Of a stretch of 64,000 nt of DNA, positions 63,295 through 64,000 are shown piece after piece. The translations under genes were made by a program, and so were the position numbers. Source of the DNA: Phytophthora sp. 'mugwort'. Its lineage: Eukaryota > Oomycota > Peronosporomycetes > Peronosporales > Peronosporaceae. The stretch lies in contig JAUCEF010000006.1 of NCBI GenBank assembly GCA_033558025.1, positions 4,836,001 through 4,900,000 on the forward strand, in the 5' to 3' direction. How positions within the stretch are numbered: position 1 is the stretch's first letter; every line of letters starts with the position of its first letter. The notes beneath the pieces were generated by a model that made no database searches, was not told the DNA's origin, and was given only the letters and a program-made list of their open reading frames with translations.

Positions 63295-63308
63295 CCCCCC
63301 CCCCCCCC
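63295..63308. repeat. C14 homopolymer
   Basis: Fourteen consecutive C, equal in length to the G14 tract at 60908-60921. It lies in non-coding sequence between transposon debris and the last open frame. Such tracts are prone to length error in sequencing and slippage in the cell. Confidence 0.8.
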
Positions 63309-63368
63309 GCACTCACGTGTTGTATTTGACTAAATGTGAGGAAAAAGTGCGCATATGTCCCTTTTCCG

Positions 63369-63392
63369 AACATGTTGTATATACAACATGTT
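63369..63392. repeat. Perfect 24-bp palindrome
   Basis: AACATGTTGTAT is followed directly by its reverse complement ATACAACATGTT, without a spacer. It could be a protein-dimer binding site or a chance or transposon-derived palindrome; no gene near it is well supported. Confidence 0.75.
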
Positions 63393-63557
63393 ATCGACAT
63401 TGGCATGCACGGGGTTAGGCTGAAATATCGCAGAATAGATTCTTGAATTACACAAAAAGGCGTTAGGAACGATTGCTGTTTTTGCGACAAGACACGTGGA
63501 TTCGTGGTTGTGAAGCCGCCACCTCTGTCATTCTAGAAACAACCAAGAACGAGAGAG

Positions 63558-64000
63558 ATGGCGGCACGACGCGAGACTCGCCGCGACCACGATAACTTTG
63601 TGGTCCGGCTGGAGGGTCGATCCGTAGCAGACCGGCAGCGCATTATGGCAGAGCATCACGCCTACCTCGATGGGCTAAGAGAGAAGGATGCTGATTCGGA
63701 GAAGAGCAGCCGAGAGCGGAGCCGGCTGCGGACGCGGAGCTGGCGGTGAACACGGAGAGGGCGGCGTGCACAGAGAGGGCGACGGGCACGGAGAGGGAGA
63801 CGGGCGCGGACGGTTGTGGACGCGGACGGTTGTGGACGCGGTCGGCACGGAGAGGGCGGTGACAGCGGTGCCTGTGCGGTAGCCGTCGCACCTCCTCTTC
63901 GACCACCGACCGGCAAGGGGCATCGCACATTGCTGCTGCAAAGAAGCGGATGAAGGACCGCCTGGAGGAGGGGGAGCCAGAACAAAGGAGAGCAGAAATG
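63558..64000 (+). other. Open frame in low-complexity repeats at window edge
   Basis: An ATG at 63558 opens 63 codons (ETRRDHDNFVVRLEGRSVAD, then RQRIMAEHHAYLDGLREKD), helical and charged, ending at 63749. Downstream (63750-63870) the DNA is made of imperfect tandem CACGGAGAGGG and GACGCGGACGGTTGTG units, which keep long frames open on the minus strand by composition only. If a gene is here it probably has an intron after about codon 50 and continues past the window. I do not recognise it. Confidence 0.35.

Noticed and set aside
63643..63985. Three overlapping minus frames of about 90-107 codons rich in Arg, Pro and Ser
   Set aside because: They are created by tandem CACGGAGAGGG-type repeats and keep open only by composition.

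Overview
ORGANISM. The window looks like an oomycete nuclear genome, most likely Phytophthora or a close relative. The evidence is compact genes with few, short (about 60-100 bp) GT-AG introns, short intergenic gaps between housekeeping genes, and an oomycete-type initiator at 3706-3721. The gene content also fits: receptor-like TKL kinase, folate-biopterin-type and MATE transporters, EF-hand/CorA fusion, and ciliary genes expected of a zoospore maker. The transposon debris (PIF/Harbinger, PiggyBac, Gypsy, DIRS-type, Mutator-like) is typical of these genomes. Species cannot be set from this sequence. I saw no tRNA, rRNA or CRISPR. LAYOUT 1-31.5 kb (repeat-rich, family-expansion zone). A decayed PIF/Harbinger transposase with an inverted internal piece (about 1.86-3.1 kb) precedes four paralogues of a cysteine-rich single-pass membrane protein that I cannot assign to a named family (3736-4700, 4922-5962, 6684-7982, 12119-13570). 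Between them lies a frameshifted CorA-type pseudogene (8.2-10.2 kb) whose intact counterpart is at 22655-24662. Two folate-biopterin-transporter-like genes lie tail to tail (14077-16059 and 16225-18252), followed by a membrane TKL kinase (19294-20841). Then come a PiggyBac relic, a 48-bp minisatellite, and a Gypsy relic that runs directly into a DIRS-type tyrosine-recombinase relic (26.6-30.9 kb). LAYOUT 31.5-40.5 kb. An Armadillo-repeat gene is broken by one frameshift (31569-33868). A two-exon gene of unknown function follows (36113-36926), then a MATE pseudogene beside an intact MATE gene (38814-40481). LAYOUT 40.5-57 kb (dense housekeeping block). IFT122 (five exons) is followed by a Tubby-like gene (seven exons), both on the minus strand. 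After these come a GT71-type mannosyltransferase, a BTB-BACK-Kelch protein, a CTL/SLC44-like transporter, ATG12 (four exons) and a JHY-like candidate ciliary protein. IFT122 is a core IFT-A subunit and TULP3-type Tubby proteins are IFT-A cargo adaptors, so the adjacent pair makes functional sense. LAYOUT 57-64 kb. A divergently transcribed pair of basic paralogues sharing conserved N- and C-terminal boxes is followed by a decayed STI1/Hop co-chaperone copy, a Mutator-like relic and a low-complexity open frame running off the window. MOST INTERESTING. The four-member cysteine-rich family has a two-module ectodomain, one membrane span and a tail with a conserved FGW-A-M/I-R box; three members add one or more P[ST]AP motifs of the kind that recruit ESCRT-I. 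All exon joins were made by eye from reading frame and splice signals, and all function calls rest on recognised motifs, not on database searches.
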